NCBI GenBank assembly: GCA_016707585.1 | Contig: JADJHL010000012.1 | Span: forward strand, 434,001 to 498,000 | DNA from: Ignavibacteriales bacterium | GTDB taxonomy: Bacteria; Bacteroidota; Ignavibacteria; Ignavibacteriales; Ignavibacteriaceae | DNA length: 64,000 nt | Direction: 5' to 3' | In this document: positions 26,575 through 35,276 of the stretch, in pieces | Layout of the letters: the number at the start of each line of letters is the position of its first letter | How positions within the stretch are numbered: position 1 is the first letter of the stretch | Program-made: the position numbers and the translations under genes | The notes under the pieces: generated by a model | Told to the model about the DNA's origin: nothing | The model's database searches: none | Seen by the model: only the letters and a program-made list of their open reading frames with translations

Positions 26575-27089
26575 AAATCAGTGTTTTCCTCTCGCGCTTT
26601 ACGATTCGCTAAGTTCATTCCTAAAGCTCCGCCAATCATTCCAAAAATGGAATTGATGATAAAATTGCTTGATAAAATCATCAGTAAATAGATAAATGAA
26701 AAACCACTTTTTTCAATTTCCTTTGCAACTGATTTTATTAGTTTTAACGAATCATCAACCACTGATCCTAAATCCCATTGACGCATAACCATTTCAGATT
26801 GAGGTATTGACTGAATAAAATCGTTTGATTTTGTGACGTAGGTTAGAAGCATTTCAAAAGTTGTGATAAAGATGGTTGCAAAAAATCCCGTTAAAAATCC
26901 AAAACCAATTGCTTTCCCAATATTTATTTTATCATTAGTGCGATTTATTTTTTTATCTAATAAGATTGAAAACACTGCTGCGCCTGGAACTAACAAACAA
27001 CAACTAAAATTTTTTATTCCTGGAACTGTTGACAATACTGCTGCACCAAATCCACAAACAAGAGTTGGAAGATATTTTTTGAAAGTCAT
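26571..27089 (-). CDS. Hypothetical membrane protein, DUF4199-like
   Basis: 172 residues with about four transmembrane segments. The arrangement (GKAIGFGFLTGFFATIFITTFEMLLTYV, long polar middle, then FSFIYLLMILSSNFIINSIFGMIGGALGMNLANRK) recalls DUF4199-type small membrane proteins, but I cannot confirm it. It overlaps both neighbours by 4 bp, in one - strand operon. Confidence 0.65.
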   Translation of the reverse strand: MTFKKYLPTLVCGFGAAVLSTVPGIKNFSCCLLVPGAAVFSILLDKKINRTNDKINIGKAIGFGFLTGFFATIFITTFEMLLTYVTKSNDFIQSIPQSEMVMRQWDLGSVVDDSLKLIKSVAKEIEKSGFSFIYLLMILSSNFIINSIFGMIGGALGMNLANRKAREENTDL

Positions 27090-27565
27090 AAATTATTTTT
27101 CTTGGTAAAAAGTAAATTTTCAATCCCACTCAAAATATAAATAAATACAACCGAACCGAAAAGGAAACCTGTAAAAGCAGAAATCATTTTATTGTAATTG
27201 TAAAATCTTAAACTTAATAAAATAACATCTATCAACATTGGTAAAGAAAACATAATAAGATACTTTGTTTTAACATTAAGTTTGATATTTGATATCAGGA
27301 CTAAAATAGAAATCAAAAATGCACCTAGATAAATACCAGAACATCTTGCACACACCAAAAGTGGAATATTATTACAAGTAAATGATTTATAAGTATTCTG
27401 ATGACACACGTTTGAGTATAGTAATTTTTGATATGGATAAGATGATTGAAGTAAACTATTTGAAATACAAGGTGAAATAATTCCAACTATCCAGAATAAT
27501 AAAACAAGTGAGAAAATAAACCTGATTAAGATTTTTTTATAGTTGTCTGCTTTAGTTAAAATCAA
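27086..27565 (-). CDS. DUF2085 family membrane protein
   Basis: 159 residues with about four membrane segments. The Cys-rich centre VCHQNTYKSFTCNNIPLLVCARCSGIYLGAF is the signature of DUF2085 (CxxCxGxYxG). The function of the family is not known; the paired cysteines suggest metal or redox chemistry at the membrane face. It overlaps the next - strand gene by 4 bp. Confidence 0.85.
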   Translation of the reverse strand: MILTKADNYKKILIRFIFSLVLLFWIVGIISPCISNSLLQSSYPYQKLLYSNVCHQNTYKSFTCNNIPLLVCARCSGIYLGAFLISILVLISNIKLNVKTKYLIMFSLPMLIDVILLSLRFYNYNKMISAFTGFLFGSVVFIYILSGIENLLFTKKNNL

Positions 27566-27568
27566 CTT

Positions 27569-28408
27569 TTAAATCTTATTAAATATCAGAATTGTATCCT
27601 TAGTAAGCACATACAATTTATTATTAAACATTATTGCCGAAACTATTTCAGTGCAATCAAATCCGCTTAATACAATTCTAGAAAGTTTGGGATCAAGAAC
27701 TTTTAAGTTTGCATAATAAATATCTTTATCGGTGCAAGCAGTTAATTGATCAAACAAAATTCTGATACTTTTTAGTTTAGTTTCGGTATCGATTATTGAA
27801 ATACCATTACCATAATGATCAAAAACTTTAATCTCAGTTTCATCAATTACAAAAATATTATTTAATGAATTTATAGCTAATTGAATTGGATCAGAAAGTT
27901 GATATTTGCCTGCATCAAATCCACCAAAACTGCTTATGAAGTTTCCAAAAATATCGAACTTCATTATTCGCTTATTTTCAGAATCGATAAAATATAAATC
28001 ACCCTGGTTTGAAGTTGCACAACTAACAGGATAACCAAATTGTTCCTCAGAATTATCGCTTTCTCTTTTGTAAAGTGCTGAAAGATAATTTAGAGTTTTG
28101 TCAAATCGTTTTATTGAATGATTATTTTTATCAGAAACATAAATTGTTAATGGATCAGCAAAAATATCTGAAGGATCATCAAATGAATTTTCATCCCAGC
28201 CATATCCACCAAAAGATTTTAAATTATTTCCTAGCGTATCAATCATAATAATTTCGTCTTTGCCAAAATCAGAAATATAAATCAATCCGTTAGCAGTAAT
28301 ATAAAACGAAGAAGCATTGCTGAACTTTCCAATTGATTCAAGATATTCAAAAGTTTGAGCAGAAATGCTAATAATTGAAAGAAGTAAAAGAGATAAAATT
28401 TTAATCAT
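27569..28408 (-). CDS. Secreted NHL-repeat protein
   Basis: 279 residues with a signal peptide (about 1-17, ending ISAQ). Several beta-propeller units of the NHL type follow: NGLIYISDFGKDEIIMIDTLGNNLKSFGGYGW, DPLTIYVSDKNNHSIKRFDKT, LYFIDSENKRIMKFDIFGNFISSFGGFDAG. Such proteins are periplasmic or surface-exposed ligand binders. It is the first gene of the - strand group of four that ends at 26278. Confidence 0.85.
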   Translation of the reverse strand: MIKILSLLLLSIISISAQTFEYLESIGKFSNASSFYITANGLIYISDFGKDEIIMIDTLGNNLKSFGGYGWDENSFDDPSDIFADPLTIYVSDKNNHSIKRFDKTLNYLSALYKRESDNSEEQFGYPVSCATSNQGDLYFIDSENKRIMKFDIFGNFISSFGGFDAGKYQLSDPIQLAINSLNNIFVIDETEIKVFDHYGNGISIIDTETKLKSIRILFDQLTACTDKDIYYANLKVLDPKLSRIVLSGFDCTEIVSAIMFNNKLYVLTKDTILIFNKI

Positions 28409-28487
28409 GTTTGTAATCCAAATTGATATCTAAAAAATACATTAAGATGTACATCAATCTCAAGTAACTTTACAATGCTAATTCTGA

Positions 28488-28518
28488 TTGCATTTACAAT
28501 CGATTTGAGATATATTTG
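28488..28518 (+). promoter_or_regulatory. Putative promoter of tRNA-Gln
   Basis: TTG at 28488-28490, a 20-nt spacer and TATATTTG at 28511-28518 match the Bacteroidota promoter form exactly. The tRNA begins about 42 nt later, leaving a short 5' leader. Confidence 0.6.
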
Positions 28519-28560
28519 ACCTCGAAAATAAGTCATTAATTGTTCTTATCCATTAAATAT

Positions 28561-28632
28561 TGTCCTATGGTGTAATTGGCAACACACAGCACTCTGGATG
28601 CTGGATTTTAGGTTCGAGTCCTAATAGGACAA
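28561..28632 (+). tRNA. tRNA-Gln (anticodon CTG)
   Basis: A 72-nt tRNA with U1-A72 as usual for tRNA-Gln. The acceptor pairs TGTCCTA with TAGGACA, and the discriminator is A. The anticodon loop CTCTGGA gives CTG. The T arm is TTAGGTTCGAGTCCTAA. CCA is not encoded. Confidence 0.94.
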
Positions 28633-28662
28633 CAATAAAATGTACAATGAACAATTTACAAT

Positions 28663-28703
28663 GTACAATTAAAAGCATTTGTAATTTTAATTGTACTTTT
28701 TTT
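28663..28703 (+). terminator. Terminator after tRNA-Gln
   Basis: A 12-bp perfect stem (28663-28674 with 28685-28696, starting GTACAATT) and a 10-nt loop are followed by seven T. The 20 nt before it repeat the TGTACAAT element, so it may derive from small dispersed repeats. It would stop read-through into the tRNA-Glu cluster. Confidence 0.78.
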
Positions 28704-28714
28704 AGCTCAAAATT

Positions 28715-28778
28715 TTACACTGGCGCGTTCGTCTAGTGGCTTAGGACACCGCCCTCTCAAGGCGGGGATCACGGGTTC
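28715..28778 (+). repeat. 64-bp direct repeat, copy 1 (tRNA-Glu 5' part)
   Basis: Identical to 29092-29155. It begins 7 bp upstream of the tRNA (TTACACT) and ends in the T loop after GGTTC. The two copies flank the GIY-YIG gene, so the GIY-YIG unit is 377 bp long from repeat start to repeat start. Confidence 0.9.
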
Positions 28779-28814
28779 TCCCAAAGGGATTCCTTCGGAA
28801 GAATCCCGTACGCG
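28722..28814 (+). pseudogene. tRNA-Glu (CTC) copy with a 22-nt T-loop insertion and truncated 3' end
   Basis: The tRNA body is identical to the intact copy at 29099 through C56 of the T loop (28778). A 22-nt insertion then follows (28779-28800), after which GAATCCCGTACGCG resumes. The last acceptor bases CT and the discriminator are replaced by AAA, so G1 and G2 are unpaired. The inserted part can fold: TCCC/GGGA around AAA, and ATTC/GAAT around a CTTCGG-capped loop. It is very likely not a normal tRNA; processing of the insert is possible but unsupported. Confidence 0.8.
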
Positions 28815-28833
28815 AAATAAAAAAGTTTAAATA

Positions 28834-29076
28834 ATGTTTATTGCATATATTTTAAAAAGTGAAAAAGATAATACTTACTACTATGGTTCTACAAATGATA
28901 TTTCCAGTAGACTTAAATATCATAATTCAGGAAAAGTAAGATATACAAAAGGACATTTGCCTTATAAACTTCACTATTCTGAAAGTTTTGAAACAAGAAG
29001 TGAAGCAATGGCAAGAGAAAGATTCTTTAAATCAATTGATGGTTATAATTGGTTAAAGAAAGAGAAGATTATCTAA
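28834..29076 (+). CDS. GIY-YIG nuclease domain protein
   Basis: An 80-residue single-domain GIY-YIG protein (UPF0213/YhbQ-like size). The two-strand motif is TYYYGSTNDISSRLKYHNSGKVRYTK, with YYYG in place of YIG and the conserved Arg in SSRL. RSEAMARERFFKSIDGYNWL carries the catalytic Glu region. It lies between the interrupted and the intact tRNA-Glu, inside a 377-bp unit bounded by 64-bp direct repeats. Small GIY-YIG genes beside tRNA or rRNA genes are common in Bacteroidota, which suggests an element that spreads by association with such genes. The exact substrate is not known. Confidence 0.9.
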   Translation: MFIAYILKSEKDNTYYYGSTNDISSRLKYHNSGKVRYTKGHLPYKLHYSESFETRSEAMARERFFKSIDGYNWLKKEKII

Positions 29077-29091
29077 TGATTTTTTTTAAGA

Positions 29092-29155
29092 TTACACTGG
29101 CGCGTTCGTCTAGTGGCTTAGGACACCGCCCTCTCAAGGCGGGGATCACGGGTTC
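29092..29155 (+). repeat. 64-bp direct repeat, copy 2 (tRNA-Glu 5' part)
   Basis: Identical to 28715-28778. Here it continues into the intact T loop and acceptor of the functional tRNA-Glu. Confidence 0.9.
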
Positions 29156-29172
29156 GAATCCCGTACGCGCTA
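29099..29172 (+). tRNA. tRNA-Glu (anticodon CTC)
   Basis: The intact 74-nt copy. The acceptor pairs GGCGCGT with ACGCGCT with a G1-U72 wobble, and the discriminator is A. The anticodon stem CCGCC/GGCGG encloses CTCTCAA, giving CTC. The T arm is ACGGGTTCGAATCCCGT. It is the only complete copy in the cluster. Confidence 0.93.
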
Positions 29173-29203
29173 CATATTTTAAATTTGTAAATAATTAATA
29201 AGC

Positions 29204-29255
29204 GATCATGGGTTCTCCCATAGGGATTCCTTCAGAAGAATCCCGTACGCGCTAC
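29204..29255 (+). pseudogene. tRNA-Glu 3' remnant with the same T-loop insertion
   Basis: Starts at GATCA of the variable arm, keeps GGGTTC, then carries the 22-nt insertion of the first copy with two base changes. It ends with a complete ACGCGCTAC acceptor 3' strand. D and anticodon arms are absent. Its first copy counterpart is at 28722. The rest of the 314-nt gap (29077-29390) holds only short A/T-rich repeats (ACTTCAAACTTCAAG near 29266-29280). Confidence 0.8.
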
Positions 29256-29390
29256 AATTTCGAACTTCAAACTTCAAGTTTCAAAAAACAAATCTCAATT
29301 TAATTTTAGACTAAAATTCAGGAATCAATTTTTTTTGTTATTATTTCACTTGGCTATTGAGATTTGATATTCGTAATTTTATAATCATAT

Positions 29391-29729
29391 ATGAATAGAT
29401 TCAATAAACATATTTTTATTTGCGAGAACAAAAGACCGGATGGACATCCTCGCGGTTGTTGTGCAGAAAAGGGAAGTGCTGAAATTCGTGAACACTTTAA
29501 AAATCGTTTAAAGGAATTGGGATTAAATTCTGACGTTAGAGCAAATAGTACTGGTTGCTTGGATGCTTGTGAATTTGGTGCATCAATAGTAGTATATCCA
29601 GAACAAGTTTGGTATGGTGCAGTTACAAAAGAAGATGTTGAAGAAATAATTCAATCTCATATTATAAAAGATATTCCAGTTGAACGACTTAAAATAATTC
29701 ATCCAAGATATAATAAAGATGTTGAGTAA
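29391..29729 (+). CDS. [2Fe-2S] thioredoxin-like ferredoxin protein
   Basis: A 112-residue protein of the (2Fe-2S) ferredoxin / NuoE-like thioredoxin fold. The cluster ligands are Cys in HIFICENKRPDGHPRGCC and in STGCLDACEFG. Family proteins carry electrons, but the partner is unknown. The last codons overlap the nth start. It has no membrane segment and is probably cytoplasmic. Confidence 0.88.
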   Translation: MNRFNKHIFICENKRPDGHPRGCCAEKGSAEIREHFKNRLKELGLNSDVRANSTGCLDACEFGASIVVYPEQVWYGAVTKEDVEEIIQSHIIKDIPVERLKIIHPRYNKDVE

Positions 29730-30369
29730 GATAAACAGAGATTATGCAAAAAAGATTTTTGATATTCTTAAAAAGCAATATCCCAAAGTTAAACCTGCAC
29801 TAGAATATTCAAATCCATTTGAATTATTAATTTCAACAATACTTTCTGCACAATGCACTGATGAACGTGTTAACATCGTAACAAAAACTTTGTTTAAGAA
29901 GTATAAAAAACCACAAGACTTTGTTGATCTTAAAAAAGAAGAATTAGAAAAAGAAATTTTTTCAACAGGTTTTTATAAACAAAAAACTAAAAGTATTAAA
30001 GCTTGTTGTGATGAATTAATTAAAAATCACAAAGGAAAAGTTCCAGCTGATTTTGACGAACTTGTAAAACTTTCAGGAGTTGGTAGAAAAACAGCATCAG
30101 TTATTGCTGGCAATGCTTTTGGAATCCCAGCGATCGCAGTTGATACTCACGTTAAAAGATTGTCAAATCTTTTGGGATTTATTGATTCACAGAATCCAGA
30201 TAAAATAGAAATAAGATTAAAAGAATTATTACCAGAAAGTTATTGGATAAATTCATCTCATTGGCTTGCTACTCATGGCAGAAAAATTTGTATAGCAAAC
30301 CGACCAAAATGTAATGAGTGTGTAATTAGTGATTTATGTCCGAGATACATTAATCATATAAATAGTTAG
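29719..30369 (+). CDS. nth: Endonuclease III
   Basis: A 216-residue base-excision repair glycosylase/AP lyase that acts on oxidised pyrimidines. The helix-hairpin-helix LSGVGRKTASVIAGNAFG holds the catalytic Lys near residue 120; the catalytic Asp is in AVDTHVKRLSN. The [4Fe-4S] ligands are in CIANRPKCNECVISDLC, with the normal C-x6-C-x2-C-x5-C spacing. It overlaps the [2Fe-2S] gene by 11 bp. Confidence 0.97.
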   Translation: MLSKINRDYAKKIFDILKKQYPKVKPALEYSNPFELLISTILSAQCTDERVNIVTKTLFKKYKKPQDFVDLKKEELEKEIFSTGFYKQKTKSIKACCDELIKNHKGKVPADFDELVKLSGVGRKTASVIAGNAFGIPAIAVDTHVKRLSNLLGFIDSQNPDKIEIRLKELLPESYWINSSHWLATHGRKICIANRPKCNECVISDLCPRYINHINS

Positions 30370-30428
30370 AAAAAGAGCTTTACCAACAGGTTTTAAATCA
30401 CAAAAAAATGACTTTGTTAAGGTGAAAT

Positions 30429-30992
30429 ATGCAGTTAAAACATAGTAGAGAATTCTGTCTTAATCTTTTAAATGAGTACACAAAAAGCGATAGTCTACTT
30501 AAACATGCTTTTGCAGTAGAAACTTGTGTAAGATCTTATGCAGAAAAATTCGATCAGGATATAGAGTATTGGGGAAATGTAGCTTTACTTCATGATTTTG
30601 ATTATGAAAAATTTCCAACAGCAGAAGAACATCCATTTAAAGGTGCTGAGATTTTGAAAGATAAAGGATTTGATGAAAATTTTATCAAATCAATTCTATC
30701 ACATGCTGATTATAGTGGTGAACCAAGAAATACGTTGTTAAAAAAAGTTTTGTTTGCCTGCGATGAGTTGGCAGGATTTATAACTGCAGTTACTTATGTT
30801 CGTCCATCAAAATCTGTTGATGAAGTTGAGGTTAGTTCTGTAAAAAAGAAATTGAAAGATAAAGCTTTTGCTAAAGCTGTTAATCGTGAAGACATAGTTA
30901 ATGGGGCAATTGAATTGAGTATTCCATTGGAAGAACACATCCAATTTTGTATTGATGCTATGAAAAAAAATAAGACTCTATTAGGATTATAA
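30429..30992 (+). CDS. HD domain protein
   Basis: A 187-residue HD-superfamily phosphohydrolase. The metal ligands appear as His in LKHAFAVETCV, HDFDY near residue 58, and later His in SILSHADYSGE. These fit a small nucleotide or phosphate hydrolase, with no further domain. The substrate is unknown. It is preceded by a clear AAGGTGAAAT site. No promoter or terminator is evident in the 209 nt after it. Confidence 0.83.
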   Translation: MQLKHSREFCLNLLNEYTKSDSLLKHAFAVETCVRSYAEKFDQDIEYWGNVALLHDFDYEKFPTAEEHPFKGAEILKDKGFDENFIKSILSHADYSGEPRNTLLKKVLFACDELAGFITAVTYVRPSKSVDEVEVSSVKKKLKDKAFAKAVNREDIVNGAIELSIPLEEHIQFCIDAMKKNKTLLGL

Positions 30993-31201
30993 AAATTGGG
31001 TTTCCAAATTAAAATTGTCTTGCATTTTGTTGATACTAAGCAACTGTTAAATGATCTAAGAAAAACGCAACTGATATAAAGACTTGACTATTTGATAAAT
31101 AGATAGCATTTTTGGTCAAAAATTAGGAGAAACTTTAGAGATCATTGCTACATTGAAAATCAGAACAAGATTTTAATAGATAACAAATAAAATATATTTA
31201 A

Positions 31202-34200
31202 ATGAAAAGCAAGATCTCAGTAATACTTTTTCTCATCGCCACATCCTTTTTACACTCTCAGAGCGATTTTAAAATTCTGTCATCCGACTTTAAATCTATC
31301 ACTATTGAATATTCCCCAATTTATTCTGATACATCATTAGTGAAATATGAAAATTCAGAATACCGAAATATTGATTTATATCTTGGCGGAATTAAAAATT
31401 TTGATAACTGGGGATCGCCATCAATAGTTGTTCGTAAAATTAACGTTGGTGTTCCTTCAGAATTTGGTAATACAATTGAAGTACTATCTTCATCGTACAA
31501 AGAAATCTCTGGCTCTATTGTTCCGGTTCCCAAACCTGTACAAGATACGCTATCTGTTACTTACGAGTATAAAAAAAACACAGAGTATTTTTCCTATAAA
31601 TCTGATGATGAACTAATTTCTTTTGAGGATTATGGTTTAGTACGCGGAGTAGGTTCCCAGACAATCAGTATTAATCCAATTAAGTTTGATGCTGCTCAAA
31701 AAAGGATAAAATTATATTCTAAAATAATATTTAAAATAAATTTTAGTTCAAATAGTGTATTATCCAATAAACCTGCTGATGACTTAATTGATGGAGCTAT
31801 AATTAATTATAGCGTTGCTAAGTACTGGAATCACGATTTAGAAAATAAAAAACTTAACAAATTAGTAATTGCAAATAGTGTTCTTGCAACCGGTAGATGG
31901 TTTAGATTTGAGGCAAGTGAAGAAGGAATTTACAGAATAAACAAATCCGATTTAGCAGCATACGGAATTGATGCAAGCACAGTTGATCCAAGAACAATAA
32001 AAATTTATAATAATGGCGGTAAAGCTCTTCCCGAACTTAATACAGCCGTTCGTCCAATTGATCTTGAAGAAAATGCTATTCTAATCGTTGGTGAAGAAGA
32101 TGGAAAGTTTGATGAAGCCGATTACATTTTGTTTTATGGAAGAGGAACAAGTTTCTGGGATTTTGATTCTGACGGCAAAACAATAAAAAGATTTTTTCAT
32201 CCATACTCAACAAAAAACTATTATTGGATAACATCTGGCAATACAAACGGTAAGCGGATGTTAGAAAAAGCTGGATTGAATACCACACCAACAATAGTTC
32301 AAACAACATCAGTCGCGTATGCTTCCCTCGAAGAAGATAAGCTAAACTTGGGTAAAACTGGACGTAATTTTGTAGGTGATAATTTTTCAAGTTCAGTTAC
32401 ATCCAGAACTTATACTAATACGTTAAATGGTTTGGTAAGTGCTTCGCCAATTAATTATTCAATCGGTTTTGTAGTTGGAACCCCAACATCTCTAACGCTC
32501 CGTATTTCTGAAAATGGGACACAAATTTTGCAAAGAAATCTATTCGGGCATGATGATTATTACAAAGTTGGAATAAATCATAATCTAAGTGCAGTTTTTA
32601 ATCAAACCTTAACTGACAATAGAAGTGTACTCAATTTTAGTGTTACTCCTTCAACAATTTCCACAACTGGTTATTTGGATTATTTTACAATTCAATATCA
32701 GAAGGATTTAAAAGCTTTTTCAGATTATTTAATGTTCTTTTCTGATCCTGCTGGTGGACTGATTGAATATAACTTAATTAATTTTTCAAATTCAAATATA
32801 AAAGTTCTCGATGTTACAGATTATTCTAATGTAAAAATTGTAAATAATTATACTGATTTAAGTGGCGGAGATTGTAAATTTCAGTTTGATGAAGGAACGA
32901 CTCAACGATCTAAATATATTTCTATAGGAAGTAGTGGTTATAAAATTCCAACAAGTCCAATTGAAATTACAAATTCAAACATTCGTGGTGAGGAACAAGG
33001 TGCGAAATTTATAATTGTAACTCATAAAAACTTTAGAGATGCGGCTGATAATTTAAAAACTTACAGAGAAACACAAGCTCCGGTAACTTTATCTACATAT
33101 GTGGTTGATATCGAACAGATTTATAATGAATTCTCCGGGGGAGTTACTGATCCAACCGCGCTGCGAGATTATCTAAAGTATGTTTATGAGAATTGGCAAA
33201 CAAAACCTGAATACATTCTGTTTTTTGGTAAAGGAACATACGATTATAAAGATATTGAGGGATATAGCGATAATTTTGTTCCTACTTGGCAATCAAGTGA
33301 ATCTTTTGCCTTAATATATTCGTACACAACAGATGATTTCTTTGGAAGATTATCAGGTACAGATTCTATGATAGATATTGCACTTGGAAGAATAACATGC
33401 TCAAATATAACTGATGCAAATAGTGCTGTAAATAAAATTATAGATTATGAGTTAAATCAGAATAAAGGCGATTGGAGAAACTTAATTACTTTGATTGCTG
33501 ATGATGGACTTAAATCTGATGGGACATATGAAGGACCAATGCATACCGCACCTTCCGAAGCTTTAGCAAATCTTCATATCCCAAAATCGTTCAATTTTAA
33601 AAAGATTTATAGTGCAGCATATCCGGATTTAATAACTGGTCAGGGAAGACGCAAACCTCAAGTAAATCAATCAATAATTGATGCTATTAATCAAGGCACA
33701 CTTTTCTTAAATTATTTTGGTCATGGTAGTCCGGAACTTTGGGCTCACGAATATATTTTTGAAAAGAGTGTTGCATTACCTCAATTACATAATGATAAAT
33801 ATTTTTTCTTAGGTGCAGCAACTTGTGATTTTGGATATTTTGATATTCCTAATTACCAAAGCGCAGCAGAAGCTATTACCTTTTTACCTAATAGTGGTGC
33901 TATTGCAAGTTTAACCGCATCAAGATTAGTATTCGCTGGCGAAAACGAACGATTGATGCATGATTTTGCAGATGAACTTTTTATGAGAGGCAGAGATACT
34001 TTAAATCTCGGTATTCCAATTGGTAAAGCAGCCATGGACGCAAAATTTACATCACAAAATGATCAAAAATACAATATACTCGGCGATCCAACTATAAGAT
34101 TGTTGGTTCCTCAGTACACTTCAAATATTGATTCTATAAATGGTCAGGCTTTGATTACTGATGTTCAATTAAAAGCTCTTAGTAAATCGCGAATTACTGG

Positions 34201-35173
34201 GACAATTTTAAAACCGGATAATACTGTTTGGTCAGATTTTAATGGTGAAGGAGCGTTAACAATTTATGATTCTGAAAGAGATGTACGTTTATCAGCAATA
34301 AATTATGATGTTAAGATTCCAGGTGGAATAATTTTTAATGGTAGAGTTTCAATTGTTAATGGAAAATTTTCAGAAGAGTTTATAGTTCCTAAAGATATTT
34401 CTTATGAAAATAAAAACGGTAAAGTAGTTTTATATTTCTCAGATAATAATGTAGATGGAATTGGTTATACAAATAAAATTATTGTTGGTGGAACAGATTC
34501 CTCATTAACAAATGATGGTAAAGGCCCAAACATAGAAATATACTTTGATGATGTAGCAAATTTGAATGGGAATCTTGTTAATAGAGACTCAAAACTTATT
34601 GTAGCTCTAACAGATGAAACTGGAATCAATACTACTGGTACCGGTGTTGGGCACAAATTGGAAGGAATTCTAAATCAACAACTCCAAAATCCAATAGATT
34701 TTACAAACTATTATTCAGGTGATCTTGATGCTGGTGGAAAATCAGGAAAAATAAATTATCAATTTTCCACTTTAGAAAGTGGAGACAATCGTTTACAGGT
34801 AAAAGCGTGGGATGTATTTAATAATTTTTCGGAAGATGAAGTTTACTTTTCTGTTGTTGATGGAAATAGTTTAGAAGTTCAGGATGTTTTTAATTATCCA
34901 AATCCATTCACAGATAGAACTCAATTTACTTTTCAGCAAAATTTGTCTTCACCAATTGATGTTAAAATAAAAGTTTACACAATTGCCGGCAGATTAATAA
35001 AAGAAATTGAAAAGTTTAACGTAATAGATAGATTTGTCGCTATCGATTGGGATGGTAAAGATAATGATGGCGATCAGATTGCTAATGGCACTTACCTTTA
35101 TAAACTTATTGTTAAATCAGTTGATGGTGAGTTTAATAAAAGTGTTCTAGGTAAGCTTGCGGTAATAAAATAG
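31202..35173 (+). CDS. porU: T9SS C-terminal signal peptidase PorU
   Basis: PorU is the surface sortase that removes C-terminal sorting domains of T9SS cargo and attaches them to anionic lipopolysaccharide. The 1323 residues start with a signal peptide and hold a gingipain-type C25 domain. The catalytic His is H841 (YFGHGSPELWAHE) and Cys is C875 (GAATCDFGYFD). The C-terminus (from about residue 1230) is itself a sorting-type domain with FNYPNPF, GRLIKEI and a GDQIANGTYLYKL end. This is also true of known PorU, whose domain is retained. PorV is the next gene, 103 nt on. Confidence 0.93.
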   Translation: MKSKISVILFLIATSFLHSQSDFKILSSDFKSITIEYSPIYSDTSLVKYENSEYRNIDLYLGGIKNFDNWGSPSIVVRKINVGVPSEFGNTIEVLSSSYKEISGSIVPVPKPVQDTLSVTYEYKKNTEYFSYKSDDELISFEDYGLVRGVGSQTISINPIKFDAAQKRIKLYSKIIFKINFSSNSVLSNKPADDLIDGAIINYSVAKYWNHDLENKKLNKLVIANSVLATGRWFRFEASEEGIYRINKSDLAAYGIDASTVDPRTIKIYNNGGKALPELNTAVRPIDLEENAILIVGEEDGKFDEADYILFYGRGTSFWDFDSDGKTIKRFFHPYSTKNYYWITSGNTNGKRMLEKAGLNTTPTIVQTTSVAYASLEEDKLNLGKTGRNFVGDNFSSSVTSRTYTNTLNGLVSASPINYSIGFVVGTPTSLTLRISENGTQILQRNLFGHDDYYKVGINHNLSAVFNQTLTDNRSVLNFSVTPSTISTTGYLDYFTIQYQKDLKAFSDYLMFFSDPAGGLIEYNLINFSNSNIKVLDVTDYSNVKIVNNYTDLSGGDCKFQFDEGTTQRSKYISIGSSGYKIPTSPIEITNSNIRGEEQGAKFIIVTHKNFRDAADNLKTYRETQAPVTLSTYVVDIEQIYNEFSGGVTDPTALRDYLKYVYENWQTKPEYILFFGKGTYDYKDIEGYSDNFVPTWQSSESFALIYSYTTDDFFGRLSGTDSMIDIALGRITCSNITDANSAVNKIIDYELNQNKGDWRNLITLIADDGLKSDGTYEGPMHTAPSEALANLHIPKSFNFKKIYSAAYPDLITGQGRRKPQVNQSIIDAINQGTLFLNYFGHGSPELWAHEYIFEKSVALPQLHNDKYFFLGAATCDFGYFDIPNYQSAAEAITFLPNSGAIASLTASRLVFAGENERLMHDFADELFMRGRDTLNLGIPIGKAAMDAKFTSQNDQKYNILGDPTIRLLVPQYTSNIDSINGQALITDVQLKALSKSRITGTILKPDNTVWSDFNGEGALTIYDSERDVRLSAINYDVKIPGGIIFNGRVSIVNGKFSEEFIVPKDISYENKNGKVVLYFSDNNVDGIGYTNKIIVGGTDSSLTNDGKGPNIEIYFDDVANLNGNLVNRDSKLIVALTDETGINTTGTGVGHKLEGILNQQLQNPIDFTNYYSGDLDAGGKSGKINYQFSTLESGDNRLQVKAWDVFNNFSEDEVYFSVVDGNSLEVQDVFNYPNPFTDRTQFTFQQNLSSPIDVKIKVYTIAGRLIKEIEKFNVIDRFVAIDWDGKDNDGDQIANGTYLYKLIVKSVDGEFNKSVLGKLAVIK

Positions 35174-35276
35174 TAACAATAAATAAATGTGTTTTATATA
35201 TCAGTTCTTAATTATATTTAACAATTAAAGATTTTTTAATATAATAGTACAATCTTATTTATCTCGGAGGATAAAA

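Noticed and set aside
28641..28703. CRISPR-like or other repeat array near tRNA-Gln
   Set aside because: There are only two or three short TGTACAAT elements without regular spacers; the stem with its T run is better read as a terminator.
28722..28814. Functional tRNA-Glu with a bacterial intron
   Set aside because: The insert is in the T loop and far too short for a group I intron, and the acceptor 3' strand is truncated, so a normal mature tRNA cannot form.
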